5,247 bases of DNA from an uncultured Mucilaginibacter sp. (GTDB taxonomy: Bacteria > Bacteroidota > Bacteroidia > Sphingobacteriales > Sphingobacteriaceae): positions 1-5,247 of the forward strand of contig NZ_CAMLOV010000255.1 of the NCBI RefSeq assembly GCF_946481715.1, read 5' to 3'. Within the stretch, counting starts at the first letter, position 1, and each line of letters begins with the position of its first letter. Both the position numbers and the translations under genes were made by a program. Under the pieces are notes generated by a model. The model did no database searches, had not been told where the DNA came from, and worked only from the letters and a program-made list of their open reading frames with translations. Positions 4,964-5,247 of the stretch are shown piece after piece.

Positions 4964-5247
4964 TTAAAACAGGCTCCCCTGTTCTGTATCAATCCCCAGT
5001 AACTCTTGTTGGTAAACTCTTATCATCGCTATAAGTTCCGGGCCATGTTGATTTGCCTTTTGGGCGCCAACACCTTTTATGCCACTAAGCGCTTTTAGCG
5101 TACCGGGTAATTTTTCGGCAATAGTGGCTGCTGTCTGCTCGGATAACAGCATGTTCGGCATTACACCGTTTTCTGCCGCCCGCGCCTCACGCCACACAAG
5201 TAGTAGTTGAAAAAACTCTTCGTTAGGCCTGGCATTTAATGCTTTAA
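4964..5247 (-). CDS. HRDC-domain protein, C-terminal part (probable helicase)
   Basis: The frame is open from the right edge to TAA at 4964, showing the last 93 residues. A GTG at 5197 exists, but the coding pattern continues upstream of it (KALNARPNEEFFQLLLVWRE), so that is not the start and the gene is 5'-truncated by the window. The visible part is an HRDC domain: FFQLLLVWREARAAENG (helix 1), then PNMLLSEQTAATIAEKLP (SD.TL.. type motif), then LSGIKGVGAQKANQHGPEL (the GxGxxKxxxyG signature), then a final helix and a short tail ending GSLF. HRDC domains bind nucleic acid and occur at the C-terminus of RecQ, and in many Bacteroidota at the end of Pif1-like or related SF1 helicases. The motor domain would be upstream, outside the window. 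A helicase role in DNA repair or replication is therefore inferred; which helicase family cannot be decided here. The protein ends soon after the HRDC, with no additional HTH domain. Confidence 0.8.
   Translation of the reverse strand, partial: KALNARPNEEFFQLLLVWREARAAENGVMPNMLLSEQTAATIAEKLPGTLKALSGIKGVGAQKANQHGPELIAMIRVYQQELLGIDTEQGSLF

Overview
The window looks like chromosomal DNA from a member of the Bacteroidota, most likely Sphingobacteriaceae (Pedobacter/Mucilaginibacter type). The reasons are: moderate GC in genes and AT-rich spacers; starts without clear Shine-Dalgarno sequences; a DISM-type seven-transmembrane receptor fused to a C-terminal HTH of a kind typical of this phylum; a secreted protein with an AQAP-type signal-peptide end; and a conserved ~500-residue cytosolic protein. 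The genus is an inference from protein style, not from a marker gene.

All five genes lie on the minus strand, so transcription runs from high to low coordinates. In that order they are: (1) the C-terminal end of an HRDC-domain protein, probably a helicase, cut by the right edge (4964-5247); (2) a complete 495-residue conserved protein of unknown function (3337-4824); (3) a 140-residue DUF1801 (YdhG-like) protein (2534-2956); (4) a 592-residue membrane-bound regulator with a periplasmic DISMED2-like domain, seven transmembrane segments, a coiled coil and a C-terminal HTH (575-2353); (5) the N-terminus of an exported, probably NHL/beta-propeller-type surface protein, cut by the left edge (1-340). 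The gaps are about 139, 380, 180 and 234 bases, so these look like separate transcription units. The protein families do not point to a shared pathway.

The most unusual stretch is the 380-base spacer 2957-3336. It holds a dispersed family of the 8-mer GTGTTTCA: two 19-bp tandem-pair blocks exactly 99 bp apart, then an inverted block. The inverted block folds into a 10-bp hairpin followed by a T run on the minus strand, which is a plausible terminator for the 495-residue gene. The spacer also contains a short coding-like peptide with no start codon just after that gene, and a 28-codon open frame whose stop overlaps the DUF1801 start as ATGA. Together these suggest a decayed gene or small mobile-element scar, but this is an inference.

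The 234-base spacer 341-574, upstream of the exported protein, carries a 19-bp palindrome overlapping a weak candidate promoter, plus three other short palindromes. I saw no CRISPR array, tRNA, rRNA, intact insertion sequence or convincing new multi-gene system.
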